Source of the DNA: Myoxocephalus aenaeus
Lineage: Eukaryota > Chordata > Actinopteri > Perciformes > Cottidae
Assembly: GCA_038501785.1 (NCBI GenBank)
Contig: JBAMJR010000011.1
Coordinates: 1 to 64,000 of the forward strand
Length of the DNA: 64,000 nt
Reading direction: 5' to 3'
Program-made: the position numbers and the translations under genes
The notes under the pieces: model-generated
The model's database searches: none
Told to the model about the DNA's origin: nothing
What the model saw: only the letters and a program-made list of their open reading frames with translations
Shown: positions 1 to 14,941 of the stretch, in pieces
Numbering within the stretch: position 1 is the first letter of the stretch
Layout of the letters: every line of letters starts with the position of its first letter

Positions 1-2072
<2,072 letters not shown>

Positions 2073-2291
2073 TTTATTAACAGCAAATCCTCATCATTTT
2101 CTTGCATAATTTCTTACCCCGATTCAAATTTTTGTGCTCAGAATAAACAAGTTGATGGGTGTTTCATCAGCAGAGCGGACCGCTTAATATTTAGCATCTG
2201 CATGTTCTGTTTTGGGGCCAGTAGCGGAAGCCTGCCTGCTCCCTTTTTATATATATTTCCATGGATAAAACACAGGTATACCTATGCTTAC

Positions 2292-2925
2292 CAGTGTTTC
2301 CCCTAGGTTTACAGCTTCAGGGGGGGGGGGGGGGGGGGGGGGGGCGGCACGGCGGCACGGCGGCACGGCGGCACGGCGGCGACGACACCAACACAAACAC
2401 TTAAAGTAGTGGTTCTCAAACTTTTTCTGTAAATAACTTCATTTTGTGACTCCATCTGTGCTTTTAGAAATAACAGAATAAAGAAAATTGCAATCACTTT
2501 CAAGTAAATCAGATTGCTCCATCAGACATTTTTTTTTTTTAAATTGCAATCACTTAGAACAATGAAAATAAAGTTATATCTGTGCAAAAAAAAACAACTA
2601 ATATTTAGTTACTACTAAATAGCTCATTGTGGAAAACAATAAGCTATTTTTTTTTTGCCAAACAAAACAGAATGAGTGCAGATATGTGAGCATCAGGTTG
2701 CATCAGTATTAGTGGAGCAGTGAGCCTCTACACATCTTTTATAAACAGGGTTGTAGATTTGATACAATTCATGCTCAACGTTGTGCTGAGATCTGTTTTC
2801 TGTTTTGAGACACGCAGCAGCAGAAAGGACGTCACAGAGACTTCTGGCAAAGAGCCAAAAGTCGGCCAGTCGCTTTTTTCAGAGGGGCGCCCCGCCCCCC
2901 TATTCTAACGGTGGGGGAAACACTG
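2292..2925. mobile_element. composite hAT-like DNA transposon insertion
   Basis: The segment begins CAGTGTTTCCCC and ends GGGGAAACACTG, a terminal inverted repeat of the hAT type. It is flanked by the short direct repeat CTTAC (2287-2291 and 2926-2930). Inside, from 2408 to about 2830, lies a stretch that in reverse complement matches much of the hAT element in the second mpv17l2 copy (28085-28541). This stretch includes the inner end AGTGGTTCTCAAACT. A 25-bp G run and an array of CGGCACGG units (2320 to about 2385) sit next to the left end. It has no intact transposase. The nesting order is inferred. Confidence 0.6.
2320..2385. repeat. poly-G run followed by CGGCACGG tandem units
   Basis: Twenty-five consecutive G are followed by about four to five copies of an 8-bp unit. 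The assembly is likely to be unreliable across this tract. Confidence 0.9.
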
Positions 2926-2933
2926 CTTACAGA

Positions 2934-4280
2934 TAAAGACATTGCACACTGCAGGTTCTGACTGTTAACAGCGTGATGATATAATCAGAGAGCCTTTCAC
3001 AGACAATCATGAAATCAAAGCCGCTGCTGTTTTCTTAATTGGAAAAATAAACATTAATTTATCCTAATGGTAAGAGGAGTGACGCTGGATAAGCCTTCCT
3101 AATGAGCGAGTGATGCGTGACGTGTGAGCGTATAACAGCAGACAACCAGAAGAAGTCTGTTCCTCTAATGCAGAGCCGAAAACATTCACCTGTATGTATA
3201 ATGACACCCGGGGGTGCAAAGGGTATGATTAGCGTTGCTCCATAAATAGAGCCAGTCTCAAATCAACCCTCTGCCTCTCTCTGTGGGCGTGTGTGTGCAT
3301 GATTAACTCTGCGGGCAGACAGAAGCAGAATGTTTCATGGAAGATGGAAGTTCTGCACTCAAGAACGTATCTTCTAATGCAGCCGACAGTAAAGCTGTGG
3401 GGGTTTAAGATTACATGTGTCAGTTCAGTTTCCTAACCTTGCGTGTGATAATACATATAAAAGGCTAAGACAGAGTAACGCTGCTGCATCCAACCAGAAA
3501 ACAACAGTCGGTTGCATTTGCTCTGCAGCTCAGACAATAAGGCACTGACACTAAGGCCATGTCCACAGAGAGGGGATTATTTCAGCTTTCACTTTTCCAC
3601 AGGAAATGTTGTCAGCTGTTTTTTCACTGTAAAGGCAACTTTCTTAAAATATGCTCCTTTGTTTTGTGGGGACAGAGAAAATGGATCTGACTTCAGATAA
3701 TTGGCTTGTGCTTTGTTGGCTCGAGAAGTTAAAGTAAACATACTTTTTTGGAAACACTTTTGTGGATGGATGTTAATGGTTACTGGCAGGAATCTGATAG
3801 AAGCAGGATACTTATATTAACGTCTACTTTATCCTAACTTGTGGTGTATGCTGGTGTCCTTTTAGACGTTAATATGGTTTCTTAACCTCTGAACCTCAAG
3901 CAATTTTGGGGTGTTTTTGCTCCTTTTACATTTTACTCTATACAGTATGTCTCGAAGTAGAGATAACTCAAAAACATTGTTCATGCTGTATTACAGTTAT
4001 AATGTTATCAACCATGAAAGGCAAGTTGAGTTTCTTTTATAATTTGTTTTACAAAAATTGGAAAACAATGGAATCTATATTATTTGGTACTTCTATGGTA
4101 AAAGTTATTTAAGATTCTGATTACATCCATAATGACCAATATGCTCTTGAAAATGTATATACCAAACAATCTTTTAAGTATTATTCGGTGAAAGAAAATA
4201 ATTAAAAGCCATTTTAAAATGCCTCTAACTTTTAAACAACGGACGAGACTCTGACTAGGTCATGATCAGACACTCCTAAT
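2934..4280. other. intergenic or intronic DNA, nothing recognised
   Basis: No open frame here has family resemblance. The segment ends at a long TG repeat. Confidence 0.35.
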
Positions 4281-4392
<112 letters not shown>

Positions 4393-4563
4393 ATTAACGG
4401 CAAAAAAAGCCTTGAAGTAAAGATAAAACTTTTATGGCCGTGAGGTAATCAAAGTCCAAAGCCGGTCATCTTTAAACAGAGAGAGACACGACGTGACGCA
4501 CAGCTGCAGTCAGAATAAGGTTCAGATGTTACGTAGGACTTATCACAAGGCAGGTAGGAGGGG

Positions 4564-4564
4564 A

Positions 4565-4663
<99 letters not shown>
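4564..4663. repeat. (TG)n microsatellite with one interruption
   Basis: About 100 bp of TG repeat with a single GTTTGTG interruption. It lies about 170 bp from the preceding TG array. Confidence 0.98.
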
Positions 4664-5578
4664 GCCATATTTACCTCAACCCAAGACATGGATGCTTGTT
4701 GTTTGTAGCCGCAGCGAGACAGCAGCTGAAACACAGAAAAACAAAAACAAAGAGAGGTGGTTTCATCTAGTTTTGTCGTAGGACATTACTACAAGTGGGA
4801 CACTACGAAGTATTCGCATAAAACATGTTCGTCTCATGTGACAAGATGAGCAGAAACTTTGTTATTGCTCAATGACAATTTAATTCAGAGATTTCTGGCA
4901 TTCAAAAGTATTTTTTCTGCCTAAACCATAATCACTTAACCTTTACTTTGGTTGGAATCAATAATCAAATTAATCACAAGACAAACAGAAAATAAGTAGC
5001 ATAAAAAGTCAGAATGAGGCACTCTTATACATATGAAGAAAAAAAAGGCCTATGAAAACTAAAGATTAATGAGATTCTATAAAGTATTCATGTGACTCAT
5101 CAACACCACCTCCCATTACCATGCGCTCAGTGATGGCGGATGGATCTATGAGCTGCCACAGGCGTCACAAAGGCTAATAAGGCTTTCTCTCCAGCCAGAA
5201 AAAAAATAACATGATAAAGCACTTTTATTACTTTGATGAACTGATTTGTTTATTTTCAAGTCACGCACAATGCTCAGCCCACACGATGCAGGGGCAAAAC
5301 AAAGTTTAACACAATAAACAGAATTCATTACAATAACTCGATTACAGGGACAAAAGATGTTGTCTTGGCGTTCAACGGCAAATTAAAAAAAAGAGGACAT
5401 TCTGAAGCGCTTCATATGAGGGACAATAAATCATAAAAGGGTAAATTGACAGCACTGATGGAGTGCCTTTGGCGTGAAATCAGTGAAAAGTGGTTTACAA
5501 TCACTTATACATTCAGGCCTGTCTATTAAAGACACTGGGGAACCTGGTGAGAGTTTACGTTTAATTTGATAAATGTAT

Positions 5579-5680
5579 TTAATGTATTGTGTCTGTATGT
5601 ATATAATGTGTGTGTGTCTGTATGTATATATATATATACATACATACATACATACATACATACCGTACATACACACACTC
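5579..5680. repeat. compound (TATG)/(AT)/(CATA) microsatellite
   Basis: TATG-rich sequence, an AT run and a CATA array lie in tandem. The arms are partly self-complementary. Confidence 0.9.
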
Positions 5681-5764
5681 ACACATCATAATTAAATAAA
5701 ATGTTATATATATTTATTTACAGACAATATAATAATGTAACAAAATTACAAAATGTTGTGGGGG

Positions 5765-5766
<2 letters not shown>

Positions 5767-5831
<65 letters not shown>
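5767..5831. repeat. (CA)n microsatellite
   Basis: About 64 bp of perfect CA repeat. Confidence 0.98.
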
Positions 5832-8800
5832 CTAAAGGGTTTGAGTGTTCAGTGTCTTGCTGAAAGAAAGGGATTGAGCTACACACCTTGAGGTTAAAGA
5901 GGCACTTCAGCCTTCAAGTTATAGCACTGGGGAGTCACAAAAGACAGATTTTATGAAAATGGTCAAAATAAAAAGCAGCAGTCTTTATCCTACATTTCCC
6001 ACAATACGAGTCAATAACATCATCCATTAGACGACCCCTGCATCCAAAAAGCCAACGTCTTTCTGATCCACACCTCTGGTTTGTAACAGCAGGCTTTGTG
6101 GTAAAAAAAAAAGAAGTCTCAAGCCACAGAACACAGTCACAGAACACATGACCCAACAGTTTTCCCAGTAGTCCAGGATTCGTTGTGTTAATGTATCAAC
6201 ACTTCACTTGATATTTGTGTTGTGTCACAGTTCTCATTACATTATTGTACTCTGGAGTCCAAATTTGACTTTATTTCCGCTAGTTACAGCCTACTGCAGC
6301 TCCAGGGGAACACGGTGTGAGGAGCTGAAACACGGATTTGTTCTTTTTATGAGTTTTATTTCCTTTGTTAAGTCAATGAAGGTTATGCATTATTAAACTT
6401 TCCTTTGGGCCATAATGGTCCATTCAGTTTTATTTTTGTACAAAGACTCAACAAAGAAAACCTTCTACTACTTCACGCTTAGAATCCCAAACTGTTACCT
6501 ATATCAAGTTATCAGACATTCATTGTAAAAGAGAAGCGTCTCCAAATTTACACTAATGCTCTGTGTGCTTCTTTCCAGTGTCTATTAATGTGTATACAAA
6601 TAAATAGACATTTTCATAATTTCTCAACATTACAGCTGCATCATGTTGTTTAATTTGAAGGACTTGTTGGATAAATCCCTCCTTCATTGAGATAAATAGT
6701 TAGTCAAAATTGTTTTTAAGAGATGTTGATTAAACTTCGTGGTCTTTTTGGAGACTGTAGCTTATGGTGTTTTTATCCTGAAAGGTGTGTCTAATGTTTT
6801 GTCTACGCTCATTTACATCAATGAGGACTGTTTTCATTAAATGTAACTCTATTGATATGATCTTGATACGATTATTTTAATCTACGTTGTAGATAAAAAT
6901 AATCTTAATTTATATTTGTGAACTGTGAGAATAGAAAACAGGCTTGTGCACAATACATTTTATTCTATATTACTTTTATTAGACCCATACATACATTCAA
7001 CTTTGGGATTAAGAGGGCATATTTGTGCCTTTCTGTGCCTGACCTCTGGTCTCAGACTTGTGATATCTTCATATGACTTGGTTTCCCAAATCTAATGACA
7101 TATGTGAGTTCCTACCTACCTTAATTAAAGTGCATATTGGCTCCTTCCTCCTCACAAACAAAAATGTTATTGTGTTGCCTTTTGACATTCTGTGACCTTT
7201 CTTCAATTGGCAGCTGCTAAAGCCTTCATTCTAAAAGTGTATTAGCAGGTTTATTAAAGGCAGTGTTGCATTGTTGTTGTTTCCTTGAGAAACATTATGC
7301 CTTTACTCATCACTTTCATGCTGCTGCTTTAAGAAAACATGCACGTCTCCATGGAAAAGCAGCTTGATCTGTTCACCAAACCCAACAGCAAACAGGAGCT
7401 GCCGTTTACATTCTGGGAACAGATACCAGCCTGTACTTTAAGGGTTTTTCATATTTGAAATGTGGAATTACCCATCTAACGTAAAAAAAAAAAAAAAGGA
7501 TGTGGTGTTTACATGCACAATCTTACGAAAGTGGCAGGAAAGTATAAGCAGTATGTGACAAACAAACTGCTTTCAGGCCACAACAACCGGATAGAGACTC
7601 CTCTATCACATACACAGGTTTGTGTTTGCCCAAAAGTTTCAAGTTATAGTATATCCAAGATTTATAAGCTTTATAGTCTGGCCTTATAAGCACAATTTTA
7701 CCTCCACCAAGGACATTTTGTGTTTTACAGATTGCAATTAAGCACAGTATCAGATTGAAATATTTTGCCATTTTGTCAAACATGTTTCTGACTATTGTCT
7801 ATCTTTACTTTTGGGATGCGCAATATCCATGTATCATAAAATCTATCTCTCCATCTAGAAACAATAAAATCAATGATGACTGAATTCCATTAAACTGCTT
7901 TTTGTTTCAGGATGCTGGTATTATGGTGTACTGGCCCACTCAAATTGAACAGAGCCATTGTGAATGGTGTTAAAAGAAAAACTGAGCTTTTATTACTTTA
8001 GAGTTGTGAAGTCCGAATCCCATTTCAAATTGACTACATGTTACGATCACTTATGTTTATGTTATGGCCACTCGTTTTAATTATTCACATTTTGTTTCTG
8101 GCGAATTATGTTTTTACTGTTTGGTGGACAAGTCTAAATACTACAAGATTGTGAGTCTCAGTCACTGTTGCTATGGAAGAGGCCAGTCAGAGCCGTGAAT
8201 CAGTGTGGTAGCAAATTCAAAAAACTTAATTGAACAATGTGTGCACATAGGTGCCATAGTTGCAGAATGAATCCACAATTAAATATATTTAAGCTGCAAA
8301 TTTTTATTTCAGTTTTCTGAACACGTTGTCCAATAGCAGCGCCCGAAAAACAGTAGTTTAGGCTATGGGATGGAATTTCTTGCCAAAATGAGTCTTGTTA
8401 AATTCAAAGTCTACCATCAACTTTTTTATCAAAGGACCATATATTTTAGTTATTAATCTTTTGGACTGATGATTCAACCAGGATAGTTTCATGCCGATAT
8501 GAGTCAAAGAAATACTCCAACTATGAGTCACGCAACATTGTGTATGGGGAAATGAAGGTGACTTCTACTTCAAGAACCTGTGGTGTCCAACAAAGTGCCG
8601 CCCACTTTGCAACTCTAAGTCAAAATGTCTGCTATCAAAAAGACCTATTATGTAAATGCCAGATTTAGAGGATTGTGCAGCTAAGACATCTCACTGAGAG
8701 CTTTCTAAGGAACATGTATCCGTTCTCATGTTTCAGTCTTTTGAAACCCACTGTATTTTTTATTTACTTATTTTGCCTGCTCCGCTTTCAGGCTCTCGAG

Positions 8801-11800
8801 CGGACCCCTCTGGCCCCTTTAATCTCCACTACAGTCTGCCTGACCTTCTTTGATGGTTTTCCCAGTTTCAACATGCCTTTTAACAGAGCCAGCCACAGTG
8901 AAGCTACATTTCTGATACATTATGGTCAGTTTCTTTGTAAGGTAAGCCAGAGTGATGAGAGCCTGCCTCCTCTTTGTCGGATGAAGAGGATGAAGAGTTT
9001 CTTTGGAGTGTTTCTCCAAGGAGCCATCATTAATGTTGTCAGTGATTTTTTTGCAATGACAATTATAACGTCTATTAAAAGGGCCAAATTGATAAGCTCT
9101 CAGATACTAAAGAGTCTCCCAATTAGTGCTTCATTAAAGGCTGGTGCATTAGGAAGGTCAACCAACTCAGTCTTCATGATACAACATGCAAACAGAATCC
9201 AGCTGAAAGGCAAATATACACGATGTTGTCTGCTATAGCTGTTTACAGTCATACAAATCTGGCTTATTTCCTCGGTTTTAATTCAAAAGCATTTCTCTGT
9301 TCGCTAACGTGTGTTCAGTACTAATATGTCACATTATAGAGCAGTGACTCTAAAAGTAAAAATGCTTTAGATTAAACCATTTTCAAAACAATGACTGGCA
9401 GCATGATATATTACACACCGGATGACAACCTGGCACAGCACAGTCTGTAATGATTAACCATCTCAACAGTGGTGTTCTTGTCTTAAATTCTACTATCAAC
9501 CATCATAAAGTTAACATCCAAGGCGTCTTGTGATGCCATCGTTGTTGTGGTGACGCACATCAGATTTAAGCTGATAAGGTCCGCAAAGAGTCCGAGCAAC
9601 GTTCAAGAGTGTCACTACGAAACCAGATATTCACAGAGGAAAAATGTGATTCACAACATTCACCTCATCCCACATTATTGTATTTATATTAATATTAATT
9701 ATGTTCCTTTTTAATCCCCTGAGACTACATAGTGTCTTTCGGATGCTGTAGCTGCTTCAGTTTTGAAGCTAGAGTGAAGATGTATGAAGATGTATTTGTA
9801 TTAGGTCATGCTAGCTTATCGGGAAGATATCGCTCAAACATTCTCAATGAACATTCAGAGGATATATGGCTCTAGGTATATAGACATTAAGGGGGTTTCT
9901 GAGCAGTTTCCAGCACAGATGCTCTCGGCATCCAATCACCAAATGTCAAACGTGTTTTATATCATTTTTTCTATGGTGTTCAACAAGGTCTTGGTGTTGT
10001 AATGTAGTAATTTGTGAGGGATTTTTGATAATTTCTTTTCAATTCTCGAGTGGTAAAGTATTGTTAAATTTAGCACAAAACCAAACAGATGGGAAATGGT
10101 ATCAAAAGCAAAATTGAGCCTCACGAGACATACTGTATTAGAGCATGGATGGCCATCATATTCTTCCATAATAATTTTCTAACCCCTTTTACACTATCAC
10201 AATTTATTTTAATTAATTATATTGTTTTATGATCTATAACTAGAACAACTTGACACCCACTGCTTCAAACTAATCTTTAGGTTCTTAGGTTTCAGATGAT
10301 ACCAACTGTATGTGGCCTATACTGTTGACCTGCTATCGTCCCCTACATATCCCCTGTGCCCCCTAAAAAACAGGTTGACTAAGGTCTCTTCGCGTTAATA
10401 GGATAATAAATAATTCAACATTTTCTTGCCGAATACTTAAGAAAGCGACTCCTCTCAGCCAATAAATATTCCCCATAAAACCAACTTGACCTTTTTTTCA
10501 AATCAGTGTTTATATGAATTAAAAGAGATATAATGTGTTAAATAATGAGCTTCAGAGGTGCCGGTAGGTGGATTTTGGTACCTGCACAGAGTCAGATTAG
10601 CTGTTTCCTCCCGTTTCCAGTCTTTGTGCTAATGTAAGCTACCTGTCTGCTCACTCTAGCTTCCTAATTTAACATATGTTAAAGTGGTATCAATCCTCTC
10701 ACCTAACTGGACAAGAAAGCAAATAAGTGTTATTCCAAACATGTTGATTTAACAATTTTAATAACATATTATTTTATTTATTTTTCAATTGCTGCTGTTT
10801 TGCACAGTCTAGTTCTACATTTTGTACATAGTTTTATTGCCCCGTCTTGGACCATGGCAAATGTGGCATTAAACATTGTACTTTAAGTGATAAATAAACG
10901 ATTGATTTGACAGTAATGGTGTTGTTGTGTACTAATGGGTGTGTGTGTATATATAGGCTACAGGGAGAGCTGTCTGACCTACACTGTAGCCAAATATCTT
11001 TGTACTTCACGCCCTCATTACACAGGAGGAGCTTAGCTAAACCCACATGCTTGTTTCCAGCTCAGAATGACTCAGACCAACATTCAAAAATAGTAATTTC
11101 ACTAAACAGAAAAAAGCACTGCTGCTGTGATAAACTTAAAAACTGAAAAACAAAGTTTGAATTTCAGTCACATATCAATGAAAGCCGAGGGTTTGTTGTT
11201 TGCTTCTCACCAGTGATTTCTGAGGAAGTGAAAAGACAAATGCTCCTTTTCTCTGAAATTATCAGTGCATCATGCAGACAGACTAAAGCTGATTGAGGCA
11301 CTGGGCTCTGCAAATGTTTGCAGATAAAACGGCCTCAGATGGTGATGGATGATAAGAGCAGGAAGAGGCAGCTCAGTGCTGGAGCAGCACGACATCTAAT
11401 GGACACAAACAATGCGGTCGTGCCTGCTTTTTTGTGTTTATTGTTGAATTGATGACACTGAAGGATTCCCAAAGGTTCCCACGTCACAGAAACAGGTCTG
11501 ACAGAGAATAGTTTTAACCCTGAGGAGGCTCTGTGAAGAATTGCATGACTGTTCTGTAAATGTGAAGGTAGCAGGTGCAGGGAAAAACTGTCTTATACGG
11601 TCATTGCATAACTTTCAGGCTGAAACTGGTCTGACACTCCTCAACACATCTTAAAGGGAACGGCAAAAAAAAAGGCAAGGATCCCTGACCTCTTGAACAG
11701 CAGACATTTAGAAAAGAGATAATTAATTCAAAAAGAATGTTATGAACTTAAAAATAAAAAAGTTTAAAAAACACACAGAAATCAAACTTTCCTCTCTAAT

Positions 11801-12132
11801 GTTCTTCATGTTGCTGGTTTGAATTCACAGGCTGCACTAAACAAATGGACCCATACAGTACACAGCAGTTAAATAAAAAACAACTATATGCAACGTTTAG
11901 ATTAAACCGATACAAGGTGTAAAATAAACAAGGTTCAAATTAAATTATCCCAACCAGAGGATGAATAAGAATAAACACAAGCGGAGAGACAAAAAGGATG
12001 TCTGAATGCTGAAATATGAATTTACTGACATACTTTCTTACCTTCCTGTTCTGTAAATGTGCAAGTGTGAGCGGTATAATGAAAGAAAGAAAATGATGTA
12101 CCTATGTCAAACAGTGGAGAGACTCTGTATGT

Positions 12133-12134
<2 letters not shown>
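5832..12134. other. 6.3 kb without a recognisable gene
   Basis: No exon is supported in this stretch. The longest open frame (8675-9238, plus strand, 187 codons) has no family resemblance, splice context or start context, so I do not call it. The rest is AT-rich, with scattered AATAAA-type hexamers but no terminal exon to go with them. If the CpG-rich promoter near 13 kb drives a leftward gene, this would be its first intron. Confidence 0.35.

Positions 12135-12211
<77 letters not shown>
12135..12211. repeat. (TG)n microsatellite
   Basis: About 76 bp of perfect TG repeat. Confidence 0.98.
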
Positions 12212-12213
<2 letters not shown>

Positions 12214-12839
12214 AGAGGCAGAATGAAGGAAGCAGATATGGAGGAAGGAAAGAGATAAAGACAGGAGGAGGGATACATAAATATTTTGGGAAAATACATT
12301 CCATTTCGGTTTGATCATAAAGCTGAATTATTCCAAACGTTCAACAGACACGGTCCTGCGTACAGTACATTACAATACAACACAACACAGTTGTGACTGG
12401 GAACTATGAGGCTTAGCACTGAATATATGCTCCACGGATCGTGTGATAACAGTGTTAATAGACAAATGTAGAAATAAATAGTTATTGTGTTTGCAGGAAT
12501 ATCATGGGAATATATATTTTTTAAAGACTGTAAAGCAATACAAACATACTATTAAATATAATGACTGTATTATAGAGATGAGATAATACATTAATTAAGA
12601 TCATATCAGTCTAAACTCACTCATGTCCCCATACTACAAGATAGCACACGACTCCCACAGTGAAATCCATGCTTTTTCAGGATCTTCGTTTCCAAAGTGC
12701 AAACTGTCAGTCATTCAACTACTTTACATACTTTTTCATTGGAAACAAGTATATATTAAATTCATTGGCTGTCTCTCTGACCGAAACTACCGTCATATCA
12801 CAGTTTTTAAGTTTAATTTAAAGAATCATTTCCACTTAC

Positions 12840-13080
12840 CGCAACGACCGGCCGTGTTTTCTCGCGGGGTTTTGCTTGCAGGAAAATGCCGATGGACCGG
12901 AGGTGTCACTCAGGTTATGCTGCAGGAGTCATCCCTCTTTTTCATTTTTATTGCAGCAGATTAGTTAGTTAGACTTCAAACTCTGCAACATGCAGCGCTG
13001 CGTGCCCGGCCGGGACTGTGACGTCAACGCCTCGGATCACATGACAGGAAGTATAGCAGTGGGACGTAAACAACTTTACT
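12840..13080 (-). promoter_or_regulatory. candidate promoter and 5' UTR exon of a leftward gene
   Basis: This is a local CpG- and GC-rich patch in AT-rich DNA. It contains a perfect palindromic CRE (TGACGTCA, 13019-13026), an M-box-like TCACATGAC and an ETS-type AGGAAGT. On the minus strand the patch ends in a strong donor, TTGCG/GTAAGTGG, with the intron starting at 12839. That would give a first exon of roughly 100-180 bp. Its ATG triplets open only very short frames, so the exon would be untranslated. No downstream coding exon was found, and the gene may continue beyond the left edge. Confidence 0.45.
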
Positions 13081-13089
13081 CGACAAACC

Positions 13090-14280
13090 ACGAGGTCTGC
13101 TGCAGTGGCTTTCTAATAATTTTACTGGCCTCATAATGCGGAATTATGACCCTATCAGAATGTCATTATTGTAGCTTATATAATGTGGATAGGAAATGTT
13201 TTATGTTTTTGAGTTAAATATGCGTTTCACCCGAAGTCTATCTATTTACATCGTCTTTTTTTACAAGAGGGATGTAATGTTAAACGTAAAAAAAAAGTAT
13301 TTCACAGTTTCACGGAGACAAGATCACTTTCAGGCTACTTGCTTTATCTGTGGAGTCTGTTTCTTCTCTGGAGAAACTTAATGTTGAAGTGTGGGTGAAA
13401 CGACAACTGACCGGGTGCTTTGTGGTTCTGAGTCAGGGATTACAAGAGCCAGAGATATTGAAAAGCAAAAAACTGCAATGTGTTTTTGGAATATTGCTTT
13501 TATTTCATTGAAAACATCACACTGTGCTTTACATCTGTCTGACAGCAAATATGTGTAATGTTCACAGAAAAGGCAGGGTGATGATGATCCAGATTTTTAA
13601 AAGCATGGCATTACTGCAATCCACGGACATAAATATGCAGCATATGTACTTTGGCGAAATAATACGAAAGTTGTCATAGTTTATTCTCGATTGGAAGAAG
13701 TATAGCCTAGAGTCAGGATAGAGAGATGTATGTTAACAGAATTAAAATCAATAAATGAGAGCAGCTTTGCCACACGCATAAGATTTGGAAGAGCATTTCA
13801 TGTGTCAACATTGTATGTGAAGAGGTATACGCACAGAATTAAATCTAATTTTACTTTGGAAAAAAGTGGGGAAATGCAACGGTCTGTTTTGTTTTTGCAG
13901 ACAAGTTGCATTGTTTGTTAAAGGCAGAAATAATGTAATTGACCAGGAGTACAGTTTAACAAGTGAGCAAACAAAGATTTACATTACATTACATTACATG
14001 TCATTTAGCTGACGCTTTTATCCAAAGATTTGAATTTGGAAGTTCAGCGAGCCAAAGTACAATATCAGCACTTGTTGGCATTATTTCAAGCTCATCTTCA
14101 AATGTTACCCTCCTCTCTTTCGTTGGTTAGTTGGCACTCTTAATGTTTCCTGCCATGATAATTCTATTAAATTGTGTTTCCCCATTGCTCCTGCTGAAAT
14201 TTAACTCAACCAATTAGTGTATTTCTTCTACACTAAAACTGTTTGTAGGACTTCAACTACAATCTGTGTCAAAGGCCATG
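13090..14280. other. intergenic DNA with a teleost repeat fragment
   Basis: At 13981-14035 a CATTA tandem run leads into CATTTAGCTGACGCTTTTATCC. I recognise this as the terminal part of a common fish interspersed repeat. Nothing else was recognised between the candidate promoter and the 3' end of the mucin-like gene. Confidence 0.45.
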
Positions 14281-14941
14281 GTAGACATTATTTATACATC
14301 ACATATGGCAATTAATAACATAATACAAGTTATATTGTACATGCACATGCACTTGTACAAAACAACTACACTCCCTGTATGTTTCTATAGAAAGTAGCTG
14401 TAATTGCAATGTACAATAGTACAGTATCAATAATTGCCCCAAAAGGCGTTTGTGCATGCAGATAACATTCATTTCGAATACACTTTCAACACTGAAAATA
14501 TATTTTCCTGTGCACTGTTGATGATACAAATCCCAAAATCATCATGGATTCTTAAAAGTCAGCAACTGTAATTGCATAAAGTCATTTGTTACATGTAAGA
14601 GTGCAATTATGAATTAAAAGTGCTTAAGAAGATATACATCTCCAATTTGGGAAACATTCAATTGAAGTTTGTATGTGTTCAAAAGAAATGATGGAGGAAA
14701 AGTTATTGCAAAGGTTGATGCAGCTTCCATCATTAGAATTAAAAGCAAGAAGGTCAAAGGTAAAAAATGAGGCAGAAATACTCCACTGTCATTGACAAAA
14801 GTGCTTTGTATAGTAAAAAGAGCCTGAGAGAAAAATCATTAACATGTTTTTTTTCTTGTGTGGACAAGTGTAGTTTTTTCTCCAAAATCATCAGAACAGA
14901 CCGGACTCCTTCTGGATTTCAGCATCGGATGAAGTTTCCTG

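Noticed and set aside
5600..5680. CRISPR-like array in the CATA repeats
   Set aside because: The units are 4 bp with no spacers. It is a microsatellite in a vertebrate genome.
8675..9238. 187-codon plus-strand open frame
   Set aside because: No family resemblance, no splice partners, no supporting start context, and its composition is like the flanks. Chance frames of this length occur in 64 kb.
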